Below are positions 1-7,350 of a DNA stretch of 14,517 nucleotides, piece after piece; positions within the stretch are counted from its first letter, which is position 1, and the number at the start of each line of letters is the position of its first letter. The DNA comes from Sphingomonas paucimobilis (GTDB taxonomy: Bacteria > Pseudomonadota > Alphaproteobacteria > Sphingomonadales > Sphingomonadaceae), in contig CAMAQU010000019.1 of the NCBI GenBank assembly GCA_945860425.1, positions 1 through 14,517 of the forward strand, in the 5' to 3' direction. Made by a program: the position numbers and the translations under genes. The notes beneath the pieces are model-generated. The model had not been told where the DNA came from and did no database searches. It saw only the letters and a program-made list of their open reading frames with translations.

Positions 1-188
1 GCCTCATAACGTTTGTGGACGCCCTTGATCGATTGATGGTCGGGCGCGACGCCAAAGCGGATGAGGCCATAGGGAACGGGCAGTCGATCAATAATGTCGA
101 CCCGCACATCATCGCCAAAGGCCTTTTGCGCGGCTTCTGCCGTATAATATCCAGCCGGGCCTGATCCGACCACCGCGATATGCCGCAT
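1..188 (-). CDS. FAD-dependent ferredoxin-NADP reductase, adrenodoxin reductase type (5' part only)
   Basis: The first 62 codons of a leftward gene are present; the rest lies left of the window. The N-terminus reads MRHIAVVGSGPAGYYTAEAA, a classical FAD-binding Rossmann motif (GxGxxG). It is followed by a segment ending in LPVPYGLIRFGVAPDHQ, which is the signature of the adrenodoxin reductase/FprA family. Members use FAD and NADPH to reduce ferredoxins, typically to feed cytochrome P450s or iron-sulfur enzymes in the cytosol; this role is family knowledge. The ATG at 186-188 is preceded by AAGGGGG at good spacing. It lies 38 bp behind the amidohydrolase gene on the same strand, so co-transcription is likely. 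Only the N-terminal domain is visible, so glutamate synthase small subunit-like oxidoreductases are a less likely alternative. Confidence 0.85.
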   Translation of the reverse strand, partial: MRHIAVVGSGPAGYYTAEAAQKAFGDDVRVDIIDRLPVPYGLIRFGVAPDHQSIKGVHKRYE

Positions 189-226
189 TTGACCCCCTTG
201 GCCTATGTCTTGATCTGATCCCGTGT

Positions 227-1966
227 CTATTCGGCGGCCATGGCCAATTGGCTGGCTTGTGGCCCGCGCAGGACAATGCCGGGTGTCGGCCCCTGCATCA
301 CGCCCTCACGGAACGTAATCTGGCCAGACTTGATCGTCGCCACATAGCCATCCGCCTTTTGCAGCAGACGCTTGCCATTGGCGGGCAGATCAAAGGCGAG
401 CCAAGGCTTGCCCAGCTTCAGCCGATCCATATCGATGACATTGATATCGGCGAGCAGGCCGGGTTGGATCAGGCCGCGATCATGCAGTCCATAAAGCACG
501 GCCGTATCGCGGCATTGACGCTTAATGGCGTGTTCCAAGGCAATGCGCTTGCCCGCCCGGTCGCGCACCCAATGCTGGAGCATGAAAGTGGGGGACGCGG
601 CATCGCAAATGGTGCCGCAATGCGCGCCGCCATCGGACAGGGAATTGACCGTGTCATCGGCCAATTGCAGGTCTTCAAGGAAGTTTAGATTGCCATCGCG
701 GTAATTGAGGACGGGGAAGTAGATAAAGCCCTTGCCCTCATCCTTCATCAGCAAGTCATAGGCATATTCTTCGCCAGAAACACCCGCAGCGGCAGCACGT
801 GCCGCGATGCTCTCAGTCACCCCAGGCTCATAGTTAAAGTCCGGGTCCATTTGAAATTGCACGGGCCAGCCGCCCGCGATCACGCGGTACAGATCGGCAA
901 TGTCGCTTTCGGGGATTTCATTCGGCTCGGTAATCATGCGCTGGCGGAAAGCCGGATCCTTCAGATGCTTTAGCTTTTCGTCCCAGCTCAGCGCGTCAAT
1001 TTCTGCCCAAGCGGGCCGAAAGCGAAAAGGGTGAACCGTCCCCTGCCAGGCCATGATGATGCCATTGCCGCGCAGGGCAATTTGGGCGACGATATTCGCG
1101 CCATTGTCATTCTGCGCGCGCATTTCGGAGATTTGCTCTTCCAGCGGCAATTCCTTGGCGATGCTTTGCAGCGCGGCAAAGGTGACGGGCAGGCCCGTCT
1201 CGCGCGACAATTGCCCCATCCATTCAAACTCATTCCATTCCCGCCGCAAGTCGCTGGCCATTTCAAACACGCCATGGCCAACCCGGCCCATGGCGCGGCC
1301 AATGGCTATTAGCTCTTCGGCGGTTGCCGTTGTGCCGGGGACAAGTTCCCCATCTACCGATTTGTGCAGCACCGTGCGCGACGTTGAAAAGCCGAGCGCG
1401 CCGGCCCGGACACCTTCTTCAACAATGCGCGACATTTCCGCGATGTCGGCCTCGGTCGGGATAGCGCCCGGCTGCTCCCGATCGCCCAGCACATAAGCGC
1501 GCACGGCACCATGCGGCACATGCGTGCCGACATCGACGGTGCGGGGCAGTTTTTCGAGTGCATCCAGATATTGGGGGAAGGTTTCCCAATCCCATGTCAT
1601 GCCTTCGGCCAGGGCGGTTCCGGGAATATCCTCCACGCCTTCCATCAGGCTGATCAGCCATTCATGCCGATCCGGCTTGGCGGGCGCAAAGCCGACGCCG
1701 CAATTGCCCATGACAACCGTCGTGACGCCATGCCAGCTTGAGGGGGCCATTTCGGCATCCCAAGTCGCCTGACCATCATAATGGGTGTGCACATCGACAA
1801 AGCCCGGCGTCACAATCTTGCCCGTTGCATCAATTTCTTCACGGCCCGCCGCGTCAATCTTGCCGACGGCGGTGATCAGCCCGCCATCAATGGCGACATC
1901 GGCCTGAAAGGGTTTGCTGCCCGTTCCATCGACCAGCGTTCCGCCGCGTATGACCAAATCATGCAT
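227..1966 (-). CDS. N-acyl-D-amino-acid deacylase-like amidohydrolase (COG3653 type)
   Basis: A 579-residue metal-dependent hydrolase of the amidohydrolase superfamily. It has the N-terminal beta-sandwich start (LVIRGGTLVDGTG), the HTHYDGQ metal motif (His60, His62) at the end of strand 1, and a conserved NCGVGFAP segment with Cys89 at the position of the zinc-binding Cys of D-aminoacylases. The presumed catalytic Asp445 lies in SDGGAHCG. The family cleaves N-acyl groups from D-amino acids, but this protein belongs to a divergent branch: FEMASDL near residue 234 and VTFAALQS near 261 stand where D-aminoacylases carry the two further zinc histidines. The exact substrate is therefore open. There is no signal peptide, so it is cytosolic. 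ATG at 1964-1966 has AGGAGA eight bases upstream. It is likely the first gene of a unit with the ferredoxin reductase. Confidence 0.85.
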   Translation of the reverse strand: MHDLVIRGGTLVDGTGSKPFQADVAIDGGLITAVGKIDAAGREEIDATGKIVTPGFVDVHTHYDGQATWDAEMAPSSWHGVTTVVMGNCGVGFAPAKPDRHEWLISLMEGVEDIPGTALAEGMTWDWETFPQYLDALEKLPRTVDVGTHVPHGAVRAYVLGDREQPGAIPTEADIAEMSRIVEEGVRAGALGFSTSRTVLHKSVDGELVPGTTATAEELIAIGRAMGRVGHGVFEMASDLRREWNEFEWMGQLSRETGLPVTFAALQSIAKELPLEEQISEMRAQNDNGANIVAQIALRGNGIIMAWQGTVHPFRFRPAWAEIDALSWDEKLKHLKDPAFRQRMITEPNEIPESDIADLYRVIAGGWPVQFQMDPDFNYEPGVTESIAARAAAAGVSGEEYAYDLLMKDEGKGFIYFPVLNYRDGNLNFLEDLQLADDTVNSLSDGGAHCGTICDAASPTFMLQHWVRDRAGKRIALEHAIKRQCRDTAVLYGLHDRGLIQPGLLADINVIDMDRLKLGKPWLAFDLPANGKRLLQKADGYVATIKSGQITFREGVMQGPTPGIVLRGPQASQLAMAAE

Positions 1967-2063
1967 CGCTCGACTCTCCTATGACTCATCTTCTTTGGGC
2001 GCAGCGTAACAGGAAAGAAGCGGATGAAAAGCCGGGACATGCGCCTGCGCAGAAATGTCATCC

Positions 2064-2072
2064 TGTGGATAA
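2064..2072 (-). promoter_or_regulatory. Perfect DnaA-box 9-mer in a divergent intergenic spacer
   Basis: The minus strand reads TTATCCACA, the consensus DnaA box. It lies in the 217-bp spacer (1967-2183) between the leftward amidohydrolase and the rightward PilZ-like gene. It is a single site without an obvious neighbouring box or AT-rich unwinding element, so it is not an origin on this evidence. DnaA also acts as a transcription factor in alphaproteobacteria, so a regulatory role is possible, as is chance. Confidence 0.35.
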
Positions 2073-2183
2073 CTATTGACTCATTCTGCCCTAAGTTTCA
2101 GCTTTAGCGCGATTTTTCCGAGTCGCGCGCGCGTGCTTGGGGTCGGTGGGCCGGGTTGGCCTGGGCTTTGGGGGAAGGCTGCA

Positions 2184-2519
2184 ATGTATATCGCAGGCAG
2201 ATTGGCGTTACAGTCGCCATCCGGTGCTATGCCGCCCCAGTCGGCGGGCCGTATCGCGCCGCATCCTGATATTCTGAGCTTTCACGGCTGCGACGTGGTC
2301 GTGCGGACAATCAACCAAGACGGCTTTGAAGCCGACCTGTCGACTCCCTTGATGACGGGTGCGTTGGTGCGCCTGCGTCTGCCGGGTGCAGGCGCAATGC
2401 TGGCCCGGGTCACCCGGTCAGACAGCGGCCGGATTGCCGCAGATTTTGTGAACCCCGTGCCCGCCGGGCGGTTGGACAAGACGATTGGTATGGCGACCCG
2501 CGTTCAGCGCGTTGCCTAA
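2184..2519 (+). CDS. PilZ-like domain protein, 111 aa
   Basis: A short cytosolic protein with a predicted small beta-barrel pattern resembling the PilZ-like proteins common in sphingomonads: a segment with VVVRTINQDGFEADLS, then GALVRLRLPG, then ARVTRSDSGRIAADFVNP. In true PilZ domains, which bind cyclic di-GMP, one expects an RxxxR motif and [D/N]xSxxG. Here the second motif reads TINQDG and no RxxxR is seen (RIAPH stands near the expected place), so ligand binding is doubtful. I chose the ATG at 2184 because GGGGGAAGG sits six bases upstream and the residues before it are low-complexity and lack domain character; the frame itself is open from 2076. The 3' end faces the PAP2 gene across only 9 bp. 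The family call is by pattern and moderately sure. Confidence 0.65.
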   Translation: MYIAGRLALQSPSGAMPPQSAGRIAPHPDILSFHGCDVVVRTINQDGFEADLSTPLMTGALVRLRLPGAGAMLARVTRSDSGRIAADFVNPVPAGRLDKTIGMATRVQRVA

Positions 2520-2528
2520 TCGGGCGGC

Positions 2529-3167
2529 CTAGCGCGGCCGATCCCCCACACGCTGCGCGGTTGCAGCCCCCGCCAGCGCAAAACCAGCCCCCAATAAAAT
2601 GCCGCCCAAAATATCGCTGGGCCAATGCACGCCCAGCAGCACACGCGATGCGGCGATCAGCAGGGCGATGGATAGACCCAGACCAACCCATAAGGGCCGA
2701 TTTTGCTTCGGCAGAACAAGTGCTGCGAGCAATAATATCGCAACGGCGCCGGTTGCATGACCGCTGGGGAAGGACAAATTCCCAAAGCTATCTAGATGCG
2801 GGACTATATCGGGCCGGGCCCGCGCAAATATTTGTTTGAGAAGGCTGGATGTCGCCCCGGCAAGGGACGGAAAGATCAGCATGATCAGCCCGGCCTTTGG
2901 GCGTTTCTTCCAGAAGAGCCAGGCGGCACAGGCGATCATCACGATGGAGCGTTGGGCCGCATCCCCCGCCCATGTGATCCAGCGCATGGCCTCAATCATA
3001 TTTGCAGAAGATCTGCCCGACCGAAGGGCAATGGCCTTCAGGACAGCCGCATCCTGCGCCGCGCCGAGATGTAGCCAGGTCACCGCAATGCCCAGCAGAA
3101 CCGCCGCCAGCCCAAGCACCAGGGCCGGGGTGAAGTTTGTGGCGGAGTTAGGACGCTTTCTGCTCAT
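2529..3167 (-). CDS. PAP2 family membrane phosphatase
   Basis: An inner-membrane phosphatase of the PAP2 (type 2 phosphatidic acid phosphatase) family, with about six hydrophobic segments. Counted from the ATG start, all three catalytic motifs are intact: K111-x6-R118-P119 (in KQIFARARP), PSGH at 134-137, and S174-R175-x5-H181-x3-D185 (in SRVLLGVHWPSD). Family members dephosphorylate lipid phosphates such as phosphatidic acid, phosphatidylglycerol phosphate or undecaprenyl pyrophosphate; which one cannot be told from sequence alone. The ATG at 3165-3167 overlaps the TGA of the upstream amidohydrolase by one base (TGATG) and has AAGGG just upstream. A TTG one codon earlier is an alternative start. 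The overlap implies translational coupling to the amidohydrolase. Confidence 0.9.
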   Translation of the reverse strand: MSRKRPNSATNFTPALVLGLAAVLLGIAVTWLHLGAAQDAAVLKAIALRSGRSSANMIEAMRWITWAGDAAQRSIVMIACAAWLFWKKRPKAGLIMLIFPSLAGATSSLLKQIFARARPDIVPHLDSFGNLSFPSGHATGAVAILLLAALVLPKQNRPLWVGLGLSIALLIAASRVLLGVHWPSDILGGILLGAGFALAGAATAQRVGDRPR

Positions 3168-4465
3168 CAATTGCCCTTGATCAGTTCGCCGCCCTTAATG
3201 ACGACATCGACGCTTTCCAGTTCGCGTACATTGGTCAGGGGATTTCCATCGACAGCGATCATGTCGGCATAACGCCCAACGGCAATCGCGCCGACATCCT
3301 TGTCCCGGCCCAGCGCTTGCGCGGCATTGCGGGTGGCGGCTTGGATCGCTTCAATGGGGGTCATGCCATAGTCGACCATGACCTTAAACTGACCGCCGAC
3401 CTGCCCGTGCGGCATGACGCCTGCATCTGATGCAAAGACCATCCGCACGCCGGCCTTATGCGCCTTGCGGAAATTATCCCGCTGGATCTGGGCGACCTCC
3501 CGATCCTTGCGCAGATTATCCTCCAACACGCCGTTCTTCGCGCCTTCGGCCTGCGTATAATCGGTATTGTAGATATCCATGGAGAACCAGACGGGCTGTT
3601 TGCGCGCGGCGGCCAGCTTTATGCCTTCCTCATCGACAAGGCTTGCATGTTCAATCGTATCAATCCCGGCGCGGATCGCGGCTTGAATCCCCGTCGCGCC
3701 ATGGGCGTGGGCGGCGACCCGCAGGCCCCATTGATGCGCCTCATCGGCAATGGCGCGCAGCTCATTTTCCGAAAGCTGCTGCTGGCCCGGTTCGGTATTG
3801 CGGGAAAAGACACCGCCCGTGGCGCACACTTTAATCACTTCTGCGCCATATTTGCGCTGGCGGCGGACTTCGGATCGCAGACCCTGCTCCCCATCGGCCA
3901 CGCCTTCTTGGGGCGTTTCAAGGCTGGGCGGCAGGAAAGTGGAATCGCAGTGCCCGCCCGTCGCACCTAGCGCATATCCCGCGGGCACGATGCGCGGGCC
4001 GCTGGCATAGCCTGCGTCAATCGCCTGCTTCAGACCAATGTCATTGCGCTCATCCGACCCGACATTGCGCACGGTGGTGAAGCCAGCATTGAGCATGTCG
4101 CGGGCATTTTTAACCGCGACCATCGACCAGAAGCTGTCGGTATATTGCAGGCTATTATAGCCGCCGACTTCGGCCAGACTGTCGAGATGGACATGCATAT
4201 CGATGAGGCCCGGTAGGAGCGTACGATTGCCCAAATCCGCCAGCTTGCCGTTGGCAGGAAGGGAGGTTGTGCGCCGATCCACAAGGGAAACGATGCGCCC
4301 ATCGCGCACGCCGATCAGGGGATGGTCGACCAACTTGCCGGTTTCGACATCCACCATTTTAGCGGCGGTGAAATAGGTGATGGGGGCCGCAGCCTCCTCG
4401 GCCAGCACGGGGGCGGAGAGGATGAGGGCGGACGTTGCTGTGAGCGCAGAGAGAAGCTTCTTCAT
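3167..4465 (-). CDS. Secreted amidohydrolase, Xaa-Pro/Xaa-Arg dipeptidase-like
   Basis: A 432-residue amidohydrolase of the imidazolonepropionase/prolidase-like group (COG1228). It starts with a Sec signal peptide, MKKLLSALTATSALILSAPV followed by LAEEA, probably cleaved after the Ala at position 22. Metal and catalytic positions are visible: MHVHLD (His91, His93), the lysine in VIKVCATGG (Lys212, bridging carboxylate candidate), AHAHG (His253, His255), IEHA (His273) and FASDAG (Asp347). Related alphaproteobacterial enzymes, including Caulobacter proteins characterised as L-Xaa-L-Arg/Lys or Xaa-Pro dipeptidases, cleave dipeptides outside the cytosol; a similar role is inferred. I start at the ATG at 4465 because it begins the signal peptide. 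The frame is open further upstream to 4537, and no good ribosome binding site is seen, so the start is less certain than the gene. Confidence 0.85.
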   Translation of the reverse strand: MKKLLSALTATSALILSAPVLAEEAAAPITYFTAAKMVDVETGKLVDHPLIGVRDGRIVSLVDRRTTSLPANGKLADLGNRTLLPGLIDMHVHLDSLAEVGGYNSLQYTDSFWSMVAVKNARDMLNAGFTTVRNVGSDERNDIGLKQAIDAGYASGPRIVPAGYALGATGGHCDSTFLPPSLETPQEGVADGEQGLRSEVRRQRKYGAEVIKVCATGGVFSRNTEPGQQQLSENELRAIADEAHQWGLRVAAHAHGATGIQAAIRAGIDTIEHASLVDEEGIKLAAARKQPVWFSMDIYNTDYTQAEGAKNGVLEDNLRKDREVAQIQRDNFRKAHKAGVRMVFASDAGVMPHGQVGGQFKVMVDYGMTPIEAIQAATRNAAQALGRDKDVGAIAVGRYADMIAVDGNPLTNVRELESVDVVIKGGELIKGN

Positions 4466-4505
4466 GGGGACATTTGCTGACAGGACAAAGCCCGCTTGGC
4501 AAGGG

Positions 4506-4538
4506 GGCGGGCGTTTGAATTCACGCCCGCCATTCAAA
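4506..4538 (-). terminator. GC-rich hairpin with interleaved second pairing, just after lpdA stop
   Basis: A perfect 9-bp inverted repeat (GGCGGGCGT at 4506-4514, ACGCCCGCC at 4523-4531) has an 8-base loop. A second perfect 7-bp pair, TTTGAAT at 4514-4520 with ATTCAAA at 4532-4538, is interleaved with the first, so loop and flank could form an H-type pseudoknot. In leftward transcripts it begins about one base after the lpdA TGA. There is no U-tract, so it may be a Rho-independent-like stop of partial strength, an mRNA 3'-end stabiliser or an attenuating element before the amidohydrolase gene. Confidence 0.5.
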
Positions 4539-4539
4539 G

Positions 4540-5955
4540 TCAGAAATGCAGCGCCCGTCCATAAGCGGAGAGGACGCTTTCGTGCATCATCTCAGACAGC
4601 GTCGGGTGGGCAAAGACGGTGTTCATAAAGTCCGCCTCAACCAGTTCGGCGGTTTTGCCGATGGTATAGCCCTGAATAAGCTCGGTGACTTCCGCCCCCA
4701 CCATATGCGCGCCGAGAAGTTCACCCGTTTTTGCATCGAACACGGTCTTCACAAAGCCCTCGGCCTCGCCCAGCGCGATGGCCTTGCCATTGCCCATGAA
4801 GGGGAAGCGCCCGACCTTAATCTCATAGCCCGCATCCTTGGCCTTGGCTTCGGTCAGGCCGACAGAGGCGACCTGCGGGTGGCAATAGGTGCAGCCGGGG
4901 ATATTCTTTGCGTCCATCGCATGGGGGTGGACATCTTCATTGCCCAGCGCCTGTGCAATGGCTTCGGCCGCAATCACGCCCTCATGGCTCGCCTTATGCG
5001 CCAGCCAAGGGGGGGCAGTGATGTCGCCTATCGCCCATAGGCCCGCCACATTGGTGCGGCAGTGGCCGTCGGTCTTCACATGGCCCCGCTCGGTCGCAAC
5101 GCCCAGCGCCTCCAGACCGATCGTCTCGGTATTGGGGACGATGCCAATAGCGACAATCGCATGGCTGAATTGAGCCTGTTCAACCTTGCCGTCCTTGCCC
5201 TTGATTTCGGCGGTTACACCCTTGGCATCGGCTTTCAGACTGTTGACGCCTGCGCCGGTCAGAATCTGCATGCCTTGCTTGACGAGTGCCTTTTCAAGGA
5301 AGTCCGACACTTCGGCATCTTCGACGGGCACGATGCGGTCCATCATTTCGACGACCGTTACCTCAGCGCCCATATCCCTATAGAAGCTGGCAAATTCGAT
5401 GCCGATTGCGCCAGAGCCGATGACGAGCAGCTTGGTTGGCATTTCGGCGGGCACCATCGCATGACGATAGGTCCAGATGCGTTTGCCATCGGCGGGCGCA
5501 AAGGGCAGGTCACGGGCGCGGGCGCCCGTTGCCAAGATGATGTGCTTGGCCGTTAGCTCTTCGGTCTTGCCATCCTTGGTGACGGACAGCGCGTTGGCGG
5601 AGATCAGCTTGCCGTCGCCCATATGGACGGTGATTTTGTTCTTCTTCATCAGGTGCGTGACGCCCTGATTCAACTGTTTGGCAACGCCGCGCGACCGCTG
5701 CACCACGGCGTTCAAATCTGCACTGATTTTTTCCGCCACAAGGCCATAGGCGCTGGCATGCTGCATATAATGGTAAACTTCGGCCGACCGCAGCAGGGCC
5801 TTGGTCGGGATGCAGCCCCAGTTGAGGCAAATGCCGCCCAGCGACTCGCGCTCGACAATTGCGGTCTTGAGGCCAAGCTGCGCGGCACGAATAGCGGCAA
5901 CATAGCCACCGGGGCCGGAGCCGAGGATGATCAGGTCGTAGCTGGTGTCAGCCAT
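4540..5955 (-). CDS. lpdA: Dihydrolipoyl dehydrogenase (E3)
   Basis: The FAD-dependent E3 subunit of 2-oxo acid dehydrogenase complexes, 471 residues as usual. It reoxidises the dihydrolipoyl arm and passes electrons to NAD+. Visible elements in order: FAD-binding GSGPGG at 12-17; redox disulfide Cys43-Cys48 in GGICLNWGCIPTKA; NAD-binding GSGAIG around 180-185; second FAD motif in LWAIGD near 306-311; and the dimer-interface catalytic pair His450 and Glu455 in HPTLSE. The ATG at 5953-5955 lies one base after the TAA of the E2 gene and has no Shine-Dalgarno sequence, so it is probably translated by coupling. Adjacency to the pyruvate-type E2 argues that this E3 serves pyruvate dehydrogenase, although one E3 may also serve other complexes. 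Confidence 0.97.
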   Translation of the reverse strand: MADTSYDLIILGSGPGGYVAAIRAAQLGLKTAIVERESLGGICLNWGCIPTKALLRSAEVYHYMQHASAYGLVAEKISADLNAVVQRSRGVAKQLNQGVTHLMKKNKITVHMGDGKLISANALSVTKDGKTEELTAKHIILATGARARDLPFAPADGKRIWTYRHAMVPAEMPTKLLVIGSGAIGIEFASFYRDMGAEVTVVEMMDRIVPVEDAEVSDFLEKALVKQGMQILTGAGVNSLKADAKGVTAEIKGKDGKVEQAQFSHAIVAIGIVPNTETIGLEALGVATERGHVKTDGHCRTNVAGLWAIGDITAPPWLAHKASHEGVIAAEAIAQALGNEDVHPHAMDAKNIPGCTYCHPQVASVGLTEAKAKDAGYEIKVGRFPFMGNGKAIALGEAEGFVKTVFDAKTGELLGAHMVGAEVTELIQGYTIGKTAELVEADFMNTVFAHPTLSEMMHESVLSAYGRALHF

Positions 5956-5956
5956 G

Positions 5957-7222
5957 TTACGCGACCAGCCCCAACGGCTTTTCGCACAAGTCGCGGAAGG
6001 CCTGCATCAGTTGCGCAGCGTCTGCGCCGTCGATGGCGCGGTGGTCAAAGCTGCCCGTTGCCGACATGATGGTTGCGATCTGCAGGCTGTCATTAACAAC
6101 AAAGGGACGCTTTTCGCCCGCGCCAATCGCCATGATCATGGACTGGGGCGGGTTGATAACCGCATCAAATTGTTTGATGCCATACATGCCCATGTTGGAG
6201 AGGCTGGCAGTGCCGCCTTGATATTCGTGCGGTTGCAGCTTGCCATCCTTGGCGCGCGCCGCAAGCTGGCCCATCTCTGTTGAAATCGCGCTAATCGCCT
6301 TGCCATCCGCGCCTGTGATGATCGGGGTGATCAGGCCATTGGGGATGGAGACGGCAACGCTAATGTCGGCGCGCTGATACATGATCAGCTGGTCACCCGC
6401 GAAGCTGACATTGCACTTGGGCACCTGCACCAGCGCAAGGCCCAAGGCCTTAATCAGCATATCATTGACCGACAGTTTAATGCCCCGGCTTGCAAGACTG
6501 GCGTTAAGCTCTGTGCGCAGCTTCAGCAGCGCATCCAACTGCACATCAATGGTCAGGTAGATATGCGGGATCGTCTGCTTCGCTTCGCTGAGGCGGCGGG
6601 CGATGATCTTGCGCATATTGGACAGCTTGACCACCTCATGAGGGGTTTGAATATCGCCCAGCTGAATGGGGGCGGCTGTGACGAGCGGTGCGGTGGCGGT
6701 GGCAGCTTGGGCCTGCGGTGCGCTGCCTTCTAAGTCCGCCTTCACGATCCGGCCATTGGGCCCGCTGCCCTGCATGCCGGTAAGGTCAATGCCCTTTTGC
6801 TCAGCAATGCGCTTGGCAAGCGGGGAGGCGATGACGCGGTCACTGGTCGCGGGCTTGGGCGCAGGCTGTGGGGCAGGCGTCGCGGCGGGAGCTGCAACAG
6901 GCGCGGTTGCAGCCTTGGCCGGGGCTGCCGCCGCAGGCTTTGCGACAGGCTTTGGTGCGGGGGCTGGCGTCGCGGCTTCATCTTCGCCTGCGATCATGGC
7001 GATGATGGTGCCGACTTTCACGCCATCTGTGCCTTCGGCCACCAGAATCTGGCTGATCGTGCCTTCATCGACTGCCTCAAATTCCATCGTCGCCTTGTCG
7101 GTCTCAATTTCCGCCAGAATATCGCCCGATTTGACCATGTCCCCCTCTTTGACCAGCCACCGAGCAAGAGTTCCCTCTTCCATCGTTGGGGACAAAGCCG
7201 GCATTTTCAGTTCGATCGACAT
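5957..7222 (-). CDS. pdhC: Dihydrolipoamide acetyltransferase, E2 of pyruvate dehydrogenase
   Basis: A 421-residue E2 core protein that transfers the acetyl group from E1 to CoA. Domains: one lipoyl domain (1-78) with the lipoyl lysine Lys43 in ETDKATMEFE; a flexible Ala/Pro/Lys-rich linker (83-127); a peripheral subunit-binding domain (132-165; SPLAKRIAEQKGIDLTGM and GSGPNGRIVKADLE); a second linker; and a catalytic domain (195-421) with active-site His394 and Asp398 in DHRAIDG. The sequence MPALSPTMEEGTL at the start is typical of pyruvate, not 2-oxoglutarate, E2s. ATG at 7220-7222 is preceded by AGGGAG. The E1 genes are not beside it; the divergent neighbour is a stress-protein gene, so E1 must lie elsewhere, as is common in alphaproteobacteria. 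Confidence 0.95.
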   Translation of the reverse strand: MSIELKMPALSPTMEEGTLARWLVKEGDMVKSGDILAEIETDKATMEFEAVDEGTISQILVAEGTDGVKVGTIIAMIAGEDEAATPAPAPKPVAKPAAAAPAKAATAPVAAPAATPAPQPAPKPATSDRVIASPLAKRIAEQKGIDLTGMQGSGPNGRIVKADLEGSAPQAQAATATAPLVTAAPIQLGDIQTPHEVVKLSNMRKIIARRLSEAKQTIPHIYLTIDVQLDALLKLRTELNASLASRGIKLSVNDMLIKALGLALVQVPKCNVSFAGDQLIMYQRADISVAVSIPNGLITPIITGADGKAISAISTEMGQLAARAKDGKLQPHEYQGGTASLSNMGMYGIKQFDAVINPPQSMIMAIGAGEKRPFVVNDSLQIATIMSATGSFDHRAIDGADAAQLMQAFRDLCEKPLGLVA

Positions 7223-7288
7223 ATATCGGGCTCCCTTGGGGAAAATTCTGTTTTTAAAGCTTGCGATTCCCTAGCGTCGGAGATCGGC

Positions 7289-7314
7289 TTGCGCCAGCCC
7301 CCGGATTGGCGCAA
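7289..7314. promoter_or_regulatory. Perfect 8-bp dyad in the pdhC/usp divergent spacer
   Basis: TTGCGCCA (7289-7296) and TGGCGCAA (7307-7314) are exact reverse complements separated by ten bases, centrally placed in the 128-bp region between the leftward pdhC and the rightward usp gene. There is no U-tract on either side, so an operator for a dimeric regulator is more plausible than a terminator. An RNA hairpin in the usp leader is an alternative. The cognate factor is unknown. Confidence 0.45.
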
Positions 7315-7350
7315 CCTGTGCGCATTCGTTTTCAATAAGGGGCTGGGTTG

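Noticed and set aside
2041..2100. Replication origin around the DnaA box
   Set aside because: Only one box, no AT-rich unwinding region and no typical origin-proximal genes.
2076..2104. TTGACT as a -35 for the PilZ-like gene
   Set aside because: No acceptable -10 hexamer is found at 16-18 bases spacing.
2076..2183. Longer N-terminus for the PilZ-like protein from the ATG at 2076
   Set aside because: The extra 36 residues lack domain character and contain the spacer sequence; the ATG at 2184 has a better ribosome binding site.
4546..5556. Several long rightward open frames opposite lpdA
   Set aside because: They are mirror frames of a certain E3 gene in GC-rich DNA; their translations look like low-information antisense sequence.
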